Shown here in pieces: positions 50,601 to 58,708 of a stretch of DNA of 64,000 bases. The stretch is from UMGS1279 sp045630265 (lineage in GTDB: Bacteria > Bacillota > Clostridia > Oscillospirales > Acutalibacteraceae). The notes under the pieces were generated by a model, which was given only the letters and a program-made list of their open reading frames with translations, had not been told where the DNA came from and did not search any database. A program made the translations under genes and the position numbers. Position 1 is the stretch's first letter, and each line of letters opens with the position of its first letter. The DNA is taken from positions 1-64,000 of the forward strand of contig JAZQSV010000005.1 in assembly GCA_045630265.1 (NCBI GenBank), given 5' to 3'.

Positions 50601-50804
50601 ACCACCGCTTAAAATAATAATATCGCACCTGTTCATCGATTCCTTTAGCTGAGCCAAAAGGCGACCCCGGTTATCGCCCACTACCGACTGCGAGTAAAGG
50701 GAAATGCCGCATTCGGCCAAACGGCGGGCAATATACTGCGAGTTGGTGTTAAGGGTATCGCCCAACAAAAGCTCGGTGCCAACACAAATAATTTCTGCAT
50801 TCAT
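47640..50804 (-). CDS. cinA: CinA/class B sortase fusion with repetitive tail
   Basis: 1054 residues. Residues 1-410 are complete CinA: GTELLLGDTLNTNSQYIA, LSGGLGPTEDDLTKEV and the C-terminal amidase GVAESCTAGMLSSRL with GVAGPG. After an acidic then basic linker comes a membrane span (about 627-648). The class B sortase follows: GWIKIDDTKIDYPVYQ near 698, IYGHSM (His 756), LSTCAYDF (Cys 857) and ARKVR (Arg 871). The last 170 residues are Pro/Thr/Glu/Ser repeats, two of them near-identical PPAAETPSEG units. CinA (NMN deamidase/pyrophosphatase) would be cytoplasmic and the sortase outside. The ATG at 50804 follows AAGGA. Start and all domains are in one frame, so this is a real fusion unless misassembled. 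Confidence 0.88.
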   Translation of the reverse strand: MNAEIICVGTELLLGDTLNTNSQYIARRLAECGISLYSQSVVGDNRGRLLAQLKESMNRCDIIILSGGLGPTEDDLTKEVVAEALHLPLELHTRSLALIEQFFAKTGRVMSENNKKQALTIRGARVLENRFGTAPGYIVENSKNKFILLPGPPKELVPMFEEYVLPFLKSLSDEVIYSESVRVFGIGESLVATQCGELLHSQNPTVSTYAHSGEVQIRVTAKAESESAAKTVVKPFVEKLIKQFGTNVYTITDETLQEKVVALLSRQGRKIGVAESCTAGMLSSRLTEVPGSSLVFDMGVSAYANHIKVNTLGVSEKVIEKEGAVSSEVAAQMAVGIREVSKADVGVGITGVAGPGQSEGKPAGLVYIAISDGSKVYVRKIMCRGMDRDNTRIMATSTALDMVRRYLENAEDLLSFGTYLGDPINLMEGYYLPEAAPLSLEGRIPEKFRELQKKLSFGDEEMLRLIALMENDEFPLSSDQKDLDSEFDFDESPKKERYEETLEETAVSTEVEDSTAQISLFDTEVAPALAEQDEDNATATAKEPTNDISLLFANDLAIMGGETHIFRSEKKRNLQKNKRNTKPAKPEKIKKEKAKQNRSVSDKEVKKSAFFALFPNKKDSRAEKVRKTAFLASFLVLVCSVVFLISYISTGTKVENIYNDLSAVYHAADTAKGETRDADGHLLAFSELKAQNPDIKGWIKIDDTKIDYPVYQTDNNDFYLNHDMNKERNRYGALYLDMVSQIGSSRNGRNIVIYGHSMRDGSMFGQLKKYLDYSFYKEHPTFDFNTIYNKATYKVFAVFITNSLPESDNGQVFEYRQSAFKNEAEFVNFVSELRKRSVITTNIDVHFDDEILTLSTCAYDFKDAKLVVMARKVRSEDDYYTPIVASVNPAPHYPAAWYEKKGQQNPNETPGGTESDISPTPDVPLDIPTDIETSSNIYDHIGAPENTTSASGTGGGATLVTPTPNSPSDGEETTTPPTGETSSDSGTTPPAAETPSEGEGTTPPAAETPSEGTTSSGGEGTTPPAGEGTTEGAENTTTSGEATSPAEQGSTPAP

Positions 50805-50857
50805 AAATAACAAATCCTTTTTTCAAAGAGTTTAAAGTTTGGGGTGGGTTACTCTGC

Positions 50858-52030
50858 CTACCCTTCTATTGTTTCAAAAACGGTACCGGCTACGGCGCGT
50901 TCAAGCATGGGTTCAAAGTCAAACGCCGACTCGGCCTTTTCTACCGCCTCAAGCTTGGGGTTGGTTCTTGGATGCTTGGGAGTAAATACGGTACAGCAGT
51001 CCTCAAAGGGCTCAATAGAGGTTTCAAAGGTATCAATCTTCCTTGAAATTAAAATGATTTCATCCTTATCCATTCCAATTAAAGGTCGGAAAACGGGGAT
51101 ATTTACAACCGCATCGGTGGTAACCAAGGCGGGCAAGGTCTGGCTCGCAACCTGACCAACGCTTTCTCCCGTAATAAGGGCCATACTGCCGCTTTTTCTG
51201 GCTAGCATTTCGCTAATTCTCATCATCATACGGCGCATAATAAGCGTAAAATATTCTTCAGGGCAGTTATCCTTAATTGCCTCTTGAATTTCGGTAAAGG
51301 GCACAACCCCCACGGGAATAGCTCCCGAATATTTTGCCACCTTGGAGAGAAGCTTTTTAACCTTTTGCTCTGCCCTTTGACTTGTGTAGGGCGGGCTGGC
51401 AAAGTGTATTGCGTTTAGCTTAATGCCACGCTTTGCCATCATCCAAGCGGCAACGGGACTATCAATTCCTCCCGAAATAAGTATAGAAGCTCTTCCTCCC
51501 GTTCCAACCGGCATACCGCCTGCGCCGTGAAGCTGGCCTGCGCGAACGTATGCGGCAAAGTCCCTTACTTCAACGGTAACAACAAGGTCGGGATTGTGAA
51601 CGTCCACCGAAAGGTGAGAATAATTTTTAAGTAGCTCACCGCCAAGGGCCATAGAAATTTCGGGCGAGGTAAGGGGGAACTTTTTATCCGAACGCTTTGC
51701 CTCAACCTTAAAGGTTTTAACCTTGGAAAGGGGATCTTTTAAATATTCCACCGCAGTTTTTAAAATATTATCTATATCCTTTTCGCACACGGCGGCGCGG
51801 CAAAAGGCCGCAATACCAAACACTTTTTCAATGTTGGCAAGTGCCTTTTGGAAAGGAAAATCATCGTCTTTTGGTGTTATAACTATTGTTGATTGCGCCC
51901 TTTTGATTTCTACAGCGCCCAAATTTTTAAGAGAGGCTTTTATGTTTTTAATAAGAACGTCCTCAAAGGTCATACGGTTAAGGCCTTTAAGGGCAAGTTC
52001 ACCGTTTTTAATAAGTATAATTTCTTTCAT
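50858..52030 (-). CDS. thiI: tRNA 4-thiouridine synthase ThiI
   Basis: 390-residue sulfurtransferase. The N-terminal ferredoxin-like/THUMP part (residues 1-165, KNGELALKGLNR) is followed by the PP-loop ATP site ILISGGIDSPVAAWMMAKRG near 180 and HFASPPYTSQRA. It activates U8 of tRNA by adenylation and adds sulfur from the cysteine desulfurase encoded just upstream. It lacks the C-terminal rhodanese domain of enterobacterial ThiI, as is normal in Firmicutes. The ATG at 52030 follows AGGAG, one base after the desulfurase stop. Confidence 0.95.
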   Translation of the reverse strand: MKEIILIKNGELALKGLNRMTFEDVLIKNIKASLKNLGAVEIKRAQSTIVITPKDDDFPFQKALANIEKVFGIAAFCRAAVCEKDIDNILKTAVEYLKDPLSKVKTFKVEAKRSDKKFPLTSPEISMALGGELLKNYSHLSVDVHNPDLVVTVEVRDFAAYVRAGQLHGAGGMPVGTGGRASILISGGIDSPVAAWMMAKRGIKLNAIHFASPPYTSQRAEQKVKKLLSKVAKYSGAIPVGVVPFTEIQEAIKDNCPEEYFTLIMRRMMMRISEMLARKSGSMALITGESVGQVASQTLPALVTTDAVVNIPVFRPLIGMDKDEIILISRKIDTFETSIEPFEDCCTVFTPKHPRTNPKLEAVEKAESAFDFEPMLERAVAGTVFETIEG

Positions 52031-52031
52031 T

Positions 52032-53177
52032 TTATCTCCTGCCAACGCTTTTTTTTAGGGCAAGGGCCGATTTTAACCCTTCACACAAAGCGGTTATGTC
52101 ATCTTTAGTAGTATATCTTGAAAAGCTAATTCTCAGTGCGCTGTCAATACGCCCGGCCGACAGACCCATACTGCCAAGCACTGCGCTTTTTTTGCCCTTA
52201 CTGCAAGCACTTCCGCTTGAAACACAAATACCAAAGCTTTCTAAATGGTGAAGCAGTATTTCGGAGCGGTAGCCCATAAAGGAAAAGTTAAGTATAAAGG
52301 GAAGTGCACTGTTGGGCGAATTTATTTCTATGTTATCAAAGTCTTTTAGCATTTCGCGGCACTGAGTATTAAGTTCCTGGACTTTTTTAAAGGCGTCTTT
52401 TTTATTACCAAGCGCCTCTACAGCGGCGCCAAAGGCGGCAATATTGGGCACTGCCTCGGTGCCTGAGCGAATTCCTTTTTCCTGCCCGCCGCCCAAAATA
52501 AGGGGAGGTAACGCAATACCTTTTTTAACAAAGAGTGCACCTGCTCCTTTAAGGCCATGTATTTTGTGCGCGCTTATCGAAACCAAATCGGCCGCCAGGT
52601 CGCAAACCTTTACGTCTATCTTTCCAAAGGCCTGCACGCAGTCGGTGTGAAGCAGCGCTGGGGAACCTGCGTCTTTAATTATATTTTTAATTTCTTCTAC
52701 GGGGAAAAGTGCGCCCACCTCGTTATTAACAAGCATAACGCTCACCAAAATAGTATCTTTTCTAACAGAGTTTTTAATACTTTCCACTGAAATGCTGCCG
52801 TTTTTGTCGGGAGTGAGGTAGGTAACCTCAAACCCCTGCTTTTCCAAGGCACGCATGGGTTCTAAAACCGAAGGGTGCTCAACCGCGGTTGTAACAATAT
52901 GTTTACCCCTGCGCGAGAGAAGCCTTGCCGCACCGAAAATGGCAGTATTATTGCTTTCACTACCGCCTGACGTAAAATAAATTTCATCTTCGCGGCAGTC
53001 AAGCTCGTTTGCAATAATGCCTCTGGCACCGGTTATAACATCTTCGGCTTCAAGCCCTAAAAAATAAAGAGAGGAGGGATTACCAAAGCAGTTTTCTGCA
53101 CACTTTAAAAATGCTGCAATAGCTTCTTTACAAGGTATCGTGGTGGCACTACTGTCTAAATAAATTAGCTCACTCAC
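52032..53177 (-). CDS. Cysteine desulfurase (NifS/IscS family)
   Basis: 381-residue PLP enzyme. It has YLDSSATTIP at the N-terminus, HTDCVQAFGKIDV, the PLP lysine in SISAHKIHGLKGAGALF, RSGTEAVPNIAAFG and the mobile persulfide Cys in SSGSACSKGKKS. It takes sulfur from cysteine and hands it to ThiI, encoded next in the operon, in the usual NifZ-ThiI arrangement. The GTG start has GGAGGG upstream. A weak promoter (TTGTGT-N17-TAAAAT) lies in the 53178-53230 leader. Confidence 0.93.
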   Translation of the reverse strand: MSELIYLDSSATTIPCKEAIAAFLKCAENCFGNPSSLYFLGLEAEDVITGARGIIANELDCREDEIYFTSGGSESNNTAIFGAARLLSRRGKHIVTTAVEHPSVLEPMRALEKQGFEVTYLTPDKNGSISVESIKNSVRKDTILVSVMLVNNEVGALFPVEEIKNIIKDAGSPALLHTDCVQAFGKIDVKVCDLAADLVSISAHKIHGLKGAGALFVKKGIALPPLILGGGQEKGIRSGTEAVPNIAAFGAAVEALGNKKDAFKKVQELNTQCREMLKDFDNIEINSPNSALPFILNFSFMGYRSEILLHHLESFGICVSSGSACSKGKKSAVLGSMGLSAGRIDSALRISFSRYTTKDDITALCEGLKSALALKKSVGRR

Positions 53178-53303
53178 CTTTTATCCCTCCCAAAAACTGA
53201 TTATACATAATTATTTTAACACAAAACTTTTCTTTACACAAGGTATTAAATTATAAATTATACTTATATTATTAAATATATGCCAAAAATTGGGAACAAA
53301 AAA

Positions 53304-53327
53304 AGCACCGAACAAATTGTTCGGCGC
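53304..53327 (-). terminator. Terminator of the Lrp gene
   Basis: GCACCGAACA pairs with TGTTCGGCGC across an AAT loop (53305-53327). A T run follows on the minus strand. Confidence 0.75.
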
Positions 53328-53346
53328 GGAGTAAAGGTTAGGGCTA

Positions 53347-53796
53347 TTATTTTTCTATAAATGTTTCTACGTCTACTCCCCTATGCTCTAAGGCGGTGGA
53401 GAAAACAATTTGTGTTTCGGTGTTGCCAAAGGTCTGAAGCTTTCCAATAAAGCCGTCTAAGCTTTCGGTTGAATCAAAGGCCACCTTAATAAGCATAGAG
53501 TAATGTCCCGTAACACAGCTACATTCCAAAACGTTGGGGTGCTTTGTTATAAAGGGGTAAAACTCCGGCTTTTGTACAGGCTGAATTTCCAAATTTATAT
53601 ATGCGATGATAGGGCAGCCAAGCTTTTTGTTATCCACCACCGCGCTGTAGCCCTTAATAATACCCTCGGCCTCTAACCTTTCTATGCGGGAAGCAGTGGC
53701 TGGGGAGGAAAGAAAAACCTGCTCTGCCAGTTGTTTAAGTGGCATTCTTGCGTTTTTTTGAAGCAGGGAAATAAGCTTTAAATCTATACTGTCCAT
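53347..53796 (-). CDS. Lrp/AsnC family transcriptional regulator
   Basis: 149-residue regulator. The N-terminal AsnC-type winged helix (IDLKLISLLQKNARMPLKQLAEQVFLS) is joined to a C-terminal RAM/ACT-like effector domain with CSCVTGHYSMLIKVAF. Members sense amino acids and often control amino acid metabolism or transport. It lies far from the branched-chain locus but could act on it in trans; no site evidence supports that. Monocistronic. Confidence 0.92.
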   Translation of the reverse strand: MDSIDLKLISLLQKNARMPLKQLAEQVFLSSPATASRIERLEAEGIIKGYSAVVDNKKLGCPIIAYINLEIQPVQKPEFYPFITKHPNVLECSCVTGHYSMLIKVAFDSTESLDGFIGKLQTFGNTETQIVFSTALEHRGVDVETFIEK

Positions 53797-53919
53797 AAAA
53801 TCACTTCCAAAGATATGTTTTAATTGAGCTAAGTTCCTAAAGATATTATAATATAAATTTTTAAAAAATGCAATAAAACCGCAAAAAGCGGCGTAAACAA
53901 AAAAATTTCACTCAGCATA

Positions 53920-53948
53920 TTGATTTTTAAGTATAAAAGAGATATAAT
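53920..53948 (+). promoter_or_regulatory. Promoter of the second SLOG gene
   Basis: TTGATT (53920-53925), 17 bases, TATAAT (53943-53948). Confidence 0.78.
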
Positions 53949-53985
53949 GAATGTGTATGATAATTTATAAGAGGTGTAAGGGCAG

Positions 53986-54543
53986 ATGTTACAGCTTGAC
54001 CGTTTTAGAACCTGTTGCTTTTCGGGATATAGGCCCCACAAGTTCTCCTTCCCGCTTAAAAGAAACAATGCAGATTTTATAAAACTGGAAAACGACATTA
54101 CCAACGCAATACTTGAAGCTTATGAAAATGGGTATAGAAATTTCCTTTGTGGCGGCGCAATGGGCTTTGATCTTGTTTGCGGCGAAACCATTGTGCTTTT
54201 AAAAGAAAAATTCCCCGACATAAAGCTTATAATGGTTTTACCATTTGTAAACCAGGCTAAACGCTTCCCGATTGATTGGAAACAAAGGTACGACTTTGTG
54301 CTTTCCGCTGCCGATGATGTAGATTATTATCACGAAAAGTACGTAAAGAACTGCTTTATAGCAAGGAATGCCAGAATGGTTGCATATTCTTCTATGATGA
54401 TAACCTACTATAATGGCAAGCCGGGCGGCACCGCAAATACAATTGCAATGGCTCAAAGGGACAGACTCGCTATAGTAAACCTACATACCGTAACAAAGAA
54501 AAGGTATGAGAAACTCAACTATTTTATTGGTTACAAGAAATAG
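53986..54543 (+). CDS. SLOG/DUF1273 family protein
   Basis: 185-residue protein with CCFSGYRPHKFSF at the N-terminus, the glycine-rich NFLCGGAMGFDLVCGETI loop, and a C-terminal GKPGGTANTIAMAQ second phosphate-binding-like loop, the arrangement of YpsA/DUF1273 SLOG proteins. YpsA-type proteins bind nucleotides or ADP-ribose-like ligands and affect cell division in Bacillus. Monocistronic with its own promoter and terminator. Distant relative of the protein at 26605. Confidence 0.8.
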   Translation: MLQLDRFRTCCFSGYRPHKFSFPLKRNNADFIKLENDITNAILEAYENGYRNFLCGGAMGFDLVCGETIVLLKEKFPDIKLIMVLPFVNQAKRFPIDWKQRYDFVLSAADDVDYYHEKYVKNCFIARNARMVAYSSMMITYYNGKPGGTANTIAMAQRDRLAIVNLHTVTKKRYEKLNYFIGYKK

Positions 54544-54560
54544 CAAATAAAAACAAAATT

Positions 54561-54598
54561 AAAACGGAGACAGCTTTCACTTAGAAGCGTCTCCGTTT
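54561..54598 (+). terminator. Terminator of the SLOG gene
   Basis: AAAACGGAGAC at 54561-54571 pairs with GTCTCCGTTTT at 54588-54598, followed by T residues. It also faces the convergent DUF1846 gene. Confidence 0.8.
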
Positions 54599-54620
54599 TT
54601 CCTTTTATTTGTTTTTCCCT

Positions 54621-56105
54621 TTATCCGTGATAAAGCTTTTTGGTTTGATATTTGGGCTCGTAGGTAATGTTTACCCCAAGTTTTCTGAAAACACCCTCGT
54701 CAACGGCAGACAAAACAACCGAGGAGTGTGCTTCACAACCCTTTAAAAGGGAAAGCTGCTCCACCGCTCTTTCGGCAAGCTCGCTTGTTGCGCCGCAAAT
54801 GGAAAGCGCAATTAAAACCTCATCGGTGTGTAGGCGGGGATTATGATTGCCCATATAGATAGTTTTAAGGGCCTGAATAGGTTCAATAACCGCTCGTGAA
54901 ATAAGGTCTGTTTCATCGGGAATATCGGCAAGCGCCTTAAGGGCATTAAGAAGCAGGGCCGCTGAAGAGCCCAAAAGCGAAGAGGTTTTTCCCGTAATAA
55001 TTCGGCCGTCAGAAAGCTCCAGCGCTACGGCGGGGGCATTTGTAAGCTCGGCCTTGTCGTTCGCCGCCTTTATAACGGGGCGGTCTGCGGCGGTGATGCC
55101 AAGCTGACTTGTAAGTAGTTCAAGCTTCGAGACCTCGCTCGGCTCAGAGGTGCCCTGCAAAACGTTGCAACGAGCGGCGTAGTAGCGGCGAAGTATTTCT
55201 TGTTTGGAGGCAGTTTCTACCGCTTCCTTGTCAAAAATGCAGTATCCCGCCATATTAACCCCCATATCCGTGGGGCTCTTATAAGGTGATTTGCCCATAA
55301 TACGCTCCATCATAGCATTAAGTACGGGGAAAATTTCAATATCTCGGTTATAGTTTACAGTTGTTTCGCCGTAGGCCTCAAGGTGATAAAAGTCAAGCAT
55401 ATTAACGTCATTGAGGTCTGCGGTGGCCGCCTCGTAGGCCAAATTTATTGGGGATTTCAGCGGAACGTTCCAAATGGGAAAGGTTTCAAATTTAGCATAT
55501 CCCGCCTTTACGCCACGCTTGTTTTCATGATAAAGCTGAGAAAGGCAAACGGCCATTTTGCCGCTGCCGGGACCGGGGGCGGTAACAACAACCAAGGAAC
55601 GCTTTGTTTCAATAAAATCGTTTCTGCCAAAGCCCTCTTCGCTAACTATAAGGGGGATGTTTGCAGGATAATCGGCAATAGGGTAGTGCTTATAGCACTT
55701 AACACCAAGGTTGGCAAGGCGTTTTTCAAATTTATCGGCGGCGGGCTGTCCACTATAGCAGGTAATAACAACACTGCCAACAAAAAGGCCAATTCCCCTA
55801 AAGGCATCTATAAGGCGCAAGGTTTCCATATCGTATGTAATACCAAGGTCCCCTCTGCGCTTACTCGTTTCAATAGCATCGGCATTTATTACAATAACAA
55901 TCTCAGCCTGGTCCTTAAGCTCGGCAAGCATTCTAACCTTACTGTCGGGCTTAAAGCCGGGAAGTACTCGGGCGGCATGGTGGTCGTCAAAAAGCTTGCC
56001 GCCAAATTCCATATATAGCTTGCCGCCAAACTGCGCAATTCTATCAAGAATTTTTTGCGATTGAAGTTTTATGTATTTGTCGTTATCAAAGCCGATTTTG
56101 CCCAT
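54621..56105 (-). CDS. DUF1846 family protein
   Basis: 494-residue cytoplasmic protein, full length for the family. Diagnostic parts are GGKLFDDHHAARVLPGF, VVVTAPGPGSGKMAVCLSQ (a P-loop-like GPGSGK) and NLAYEAATADLNDVNMLD. Structural studies of family members show ATP- or metal-binding features, but no reaction is established. It follows the nicotinate phosphoribosyltransferase gene by 41 bases on the same strand and may be cotranscribed. Confidence 0.9.
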   Translation of the reverse strand: MGKIGFDNDKYIKLQSQKILDRIAQFGGKLYMEFGGKLFDDHHAARVLPGFKPDSKVRMLAELKDQAEIVIVINADAIETSKRRGDLGITYDMETLRLIDAFRGIGLFVGSVVITCYSGQPAADKFEKRLANLGVKCYKHYPIADYPANIPLIVSEEGFGRNDFIETKRSLVVVTAPGPGSGKMAVCLSQLYHENKRGVKAGYAKFETFPIWNVPLKSPINLAYEAATADLNDVNMLDFYHLEAYGETTVNYNRDIEIFPVLNAMMERIMGKSPYKSPTDMGVNMAGYCIFDKEAVETASKQEILRRYYAARCNVLQGTSEPSEVSKLELLTSQLGITAADRPVIKAANDKAELTNAPAVALELSDGRIITGKTSSLLGSSAALLLNALKALADIPDETDLISRAVIEPIQALKTIYMGNHNPRLHTDEVLIALSICGATSELAERAVEQLSLLKGCEAHSSVVLSAVDEGVFRKLGVNITYEPKYQTKKLYHG

Positions 56106-56146
56106 AAGTATAGCTCCTTTAAGTATTAAGTGATGTAAGTTAAACC

Positions 56147-57589
56147 CTATTTGTAAGAATGCTTTTTAAGAAGCGAAAGACGCTCTTCCCAAAGCTGCTG
56201 GGAAAGGTCAACGTAGTATTTATGTGGTTTTTCGAAACGCTTAACCTCGTCCCAAAGTGTATCAACCTGCTCGCGGCAGTAGCTTGAAATTTCCTTTAAA
56301 TCGGGGGAAGTGTAAACCTGCTCGCCTTTTTCAAAAATCTTAACGAGCAGTGGCTTGGCGGTAAAGTTCTCTACAACCTTACGCTTCCAAGTGTGGTCGG
56401 GGTCGAAAATTTCATAGGGTTTTGTATCATCAATAACCTCATGGTGGAGGGTAATAACGTCGGCAATGGCTTTATTAGTTTCGTTATCAAAAAGGCGCCA
56501 TACCTTTTTGAAGGAGGGTAGGGTGATTTTAGCGGTATTTTCGCTAACTTTAATTTTGGGGATAATATTTCCCGCGCCGTTTTGGGTGGCAACAAGCTTG
56601 TACACACCGCCAAAAACGGCCTCGGAGGATGCGGTAATAAGGCGCTCGCCCACACCAAAGGAATCTACCTGCGCACCTTGATTTAGCATATCCTTAATAA
56701 GATATTCGTCCAAGGAGTTGGAAACGCAGATTTTACAGTCTGGATAACCTGCATCGTCAAGCATTTTGCGTACCTTTTTGGTAAGGTAGGTAATGTCGCC
56801 GCTATCAATTCTAATACCCATAGGTCTGATGCCCATAGGTTTAAGCACTTCGTCAAATACCCTAATTGCATTAGGAATACCCGATTTTACAACGTTATAG
56901 GTATCTACCAAAAGCAAACAACTGTTAGGATATTTAAGAGCATAGGTCTTAAATGCCTCGTACTCACTGTCAAACATTTGCACCCAGCTGTGTGCCATGG
57001 TGCCGGAAGCCTTGGAGCCATAGTCCATAGCCGATTTCACACAAGAGGTGCCTGCGCAACCGCCAATAACGGCCGAGCGTGCGCCGTAAACGGCGGCATC
57101 ATATCCGTGGGCTCTGCGGGCGCCAAATTCAAGTACTGCCCGGCCTTTTGCTGCGCGGACAATTCGGTTTGACTTGGTGGCAATTAAGGATTGGTGGTTA
57201 ATGGTAAGAAGCACCATTGTTTCAATCAAAAATGCTTCCAAAGCGGGACCGCGAACGGTAACTATGGGCTCATTAGGGAAAATGGGGGTACCCTCAGGTA
57301 CTGCCCACACGTCGCAGGAAAATTTAAAGTTAGCAAGATAGTCTAAAAACTCTTCGCCAAAAAGGTTAAGCCCCCTCAGGTACTCTATGTCCTCTTTACT
57401 GAAGTGTAGGTTTTTAAGGTAATCAATAAGACCCTCCACACCTGCCATAATGGCATATCCACCTTCGTCAGGGATACGGCGGAAGAACATATCAAAGTAA
57501 CAAACGGTATCCTTTTCCTTGGAATAGAAAAGGCCATTTGCCATTGTAAGTTCGTAAAGGTCCATAAGCATTGTTAAATTTTCTTTCAT
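56147..57589 (-). CDS. pncB: Nicotinate phosphoribosyltransferase
   Basis: 480-residue enzyme of the NAD salvage pathway, converting nicotinate and PRPP to nicotinate mononucleotide with ATP. Visible are MDLYELTMANGLFY at the N-terminus, the phosphoribosyl region FGARRAHGYDAA, GTMAHSWVQMF with the autophosphorylated-type histidine, and IRIDSGDITYLTKKVR. The ATG at 57589 follows AGGAG; the longer ORF start is rejected. NAD-related chemistry also appears in CinA at 47640, but there is no operon link. Confidence 0.94.
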   Translation of the reverse strand: MKENLTMLMDLYELTMANGLFYSKEKDTVCYFDMFFRRIPDEGGYAIMAGVEGLIDYLKNLHFSKEDIEYLRGLNLFGEEFLDYLANFKFSCDVWAVPEGTPIFPNEPIVTVRGPALEAFLIETMVLLTINHQSLIATKSNRIVRAAKGRAVLEFGARRAHGYDAAVYGARSAVIGGCAGTSCVKSAMDYGSKASGTMAHSWVQMFDSEYEAFKTYALKYPNSCLLLVDTYNVVKSGIPNAIRVFDEVLKPMGIRPMGIRIDSGDITYLTKKVRKMLDDAGYPDCKICVSNSLDEYLIKDMLNQGAQVDSFGVGERLITASSEAVFGGVYKLVATQNGAGNIIPKIKVSENTAKITLPSFKKVWRLFDNETNKAIADVITLHHEVIDDTKPYEIFDPDHTWKRKVVENFTAKPLLVKIFEKGEQVYTSPDLKEISSYCREQVDTLWDEVKRFEKPHKYYVDLSQQLWEERLSLLKKHSYK

Positions 57590-57618
57590 TTTGTTCACTC
57601 CTAAACTTTTAACAAAAA

Positions 57619-57647
57619 GCGGACTGTTCTGCAAAAAACAGTCCGTA
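57619..57647 (-). terminator. Terminator of the Gls24/spoIIIA transcript
   Basis: CGGACTGTT at 57620-57628 pairs with AACAGTCCG at 57637-57645. On the minus strand it is followed by CTTTTTGTT. Confidence 0.75.
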
Positions 57648-57701
57648 AAATACGTATAAAACCTTTAGTACAAAGCGCTAAGGCGGACCTTTTAAGAAAC
57701 T

Positions 57702-58052
57702 TTAAGCTTCCTTTTCGTCCTCAAAAACCACGTCGGCAACAACAACGTTTACGCGGGTTACGGCGCTTCCGGTCATACCCTGAAGTTTTTCTTTAATGCT
57801 AAACTGTACCTTTTCGGCAACCTCGTTTACCTTCTTGGTTTCGTTTATTTTAATGTATGCGGTAACGTTAATAACGCCGTGTTCGGTGCTAACCAGAACA
57901 GACTTTGTGCTACCGTTTTTGTTGATTAGAGATTTTACTGTTGTGGGCTTTACAGCCATCGAGGCAACACCCGAGGTTTCAAGTGCGGCCATTTCTGCCA
58001 TACGGGCAATAACGTCATTATTTATAGCTAGGCCAAAATTATTATCGTTCAT
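57702..58052 (-). CDS. Asp23/Gls24 family envelope stress protein
   Basis: 116-residue cytoplasmic protein with the Asp23 core (NDVIARMAEMAALETSGVASM, HGVINVTAYIKINETKKV, GSAVTRVNVVVADVVFE). Asp23 proteins are linked to alkaline and cell-wall stress. This gene ends the spoIIIA cluster, 71 bases after spoIIIAH, as in many Clostridia. The ATG at 58052 has GGAGG upstream; the upstream extension is rejected. Confidence 0.92.
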   Translation of the reverse strand: MNDNNFGLAINNDVIARMAEMAALETSGVASMAVKPTTVKSLINKNGSTKSVLVSTEHGVINVTAYIKINETKKVNEVAEKVQFSIKEKLQGMTGSAVTRVNVVVADVVFEDEKEA

Positions 58053-58123
58053 ACTGTGCCTCCTGATAACAAATATTACTAAATTATATATTATCATTAT
58101 AACACAATTTTTAAAAAGTACAA

Positions 58124-58681
58124 CTATTTAATTGCAACAATTTTAATTTTTTCTAAAGAAATTTCCATCTGGGAGGTTACGGCGTCTTGTATTTGCAGCG
58201 TCTGACTGTTTACCAGTTGTTCGCCCTTTACTATAACGGTTACACCTGCATCACCAATTACAACAACCGCCTTTTCAAATCCCTTCGATTTAACAAGGGT
58301 TTCAATGGCTGCCTCTTTCTCTATTCTAAGGGCAATTTCGGCCATCTTGTCAGTGGCGTTTTTTCTTGCCGATTCGTCTGCTTTTATATTTTCGGCGGTT
58401 TCTTTAAGCAGAGCAAGGGTTTCTTTTCTTGCGCTCTCCCTTTCGGCTATGGCGGTGGTAAAATAATCGCTTTCAGCGTTTGCGCTAACGCTCTCCCCCT
58501 CAGTTTCATTCATAACGTACTGAGTGTCTCCTAAATTTTTAACTGAGGAGGTAGGGTCCTCACCTAAAAATCCACCCTTGTCGGTAGAGTATTCCATATT
58601 AAGCCATACCGCACCTGCAAGGGCGACCACAAGCCCCGCCATAACTATTTGTTTTTTACCGAATATTTTTTTCTTTTTCAC
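58124..58681 (-). CDS. spoIIIAH: Stage III sporulation protein AH
   Basis: 185-residue protein with an N-terminal membrane anchor (VMAGLVVALAGAVWLNMEYS) and a C-terminal EscJ/PrgK-like ring-forming domain (TLVKSKGFEKAVVVIGDAGV). In Bacillus, SpoIIIAH in the mother-cell membrane binds SpoIIQ across the intermembrane space to form the feeding-tube channel. The Glu/Ala-rich middle is a helical spacer. Last spoIIIA gene. Confidence 0.9.
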   Translation of the reverse strand: MKKKKIFGKKQIVMAGLVVALAGAVWLNMEYSTDKGGFLGEDPTSSVKNLGDTQYVMNETEGESVSANAESDYFTTAIAERESARKETLALLKETAENIKADESARKNATDKMAEIALRIEKEAAIETLVKSKGFEKAVVVIGDAGVTVIVKGEQLVNSQTLQIQDAVTSQMEISLEKIKIVAIK

Positions 58682-58708
58682 ATTAAAAACCCCTTTAAAA
58701 TTAAACCT

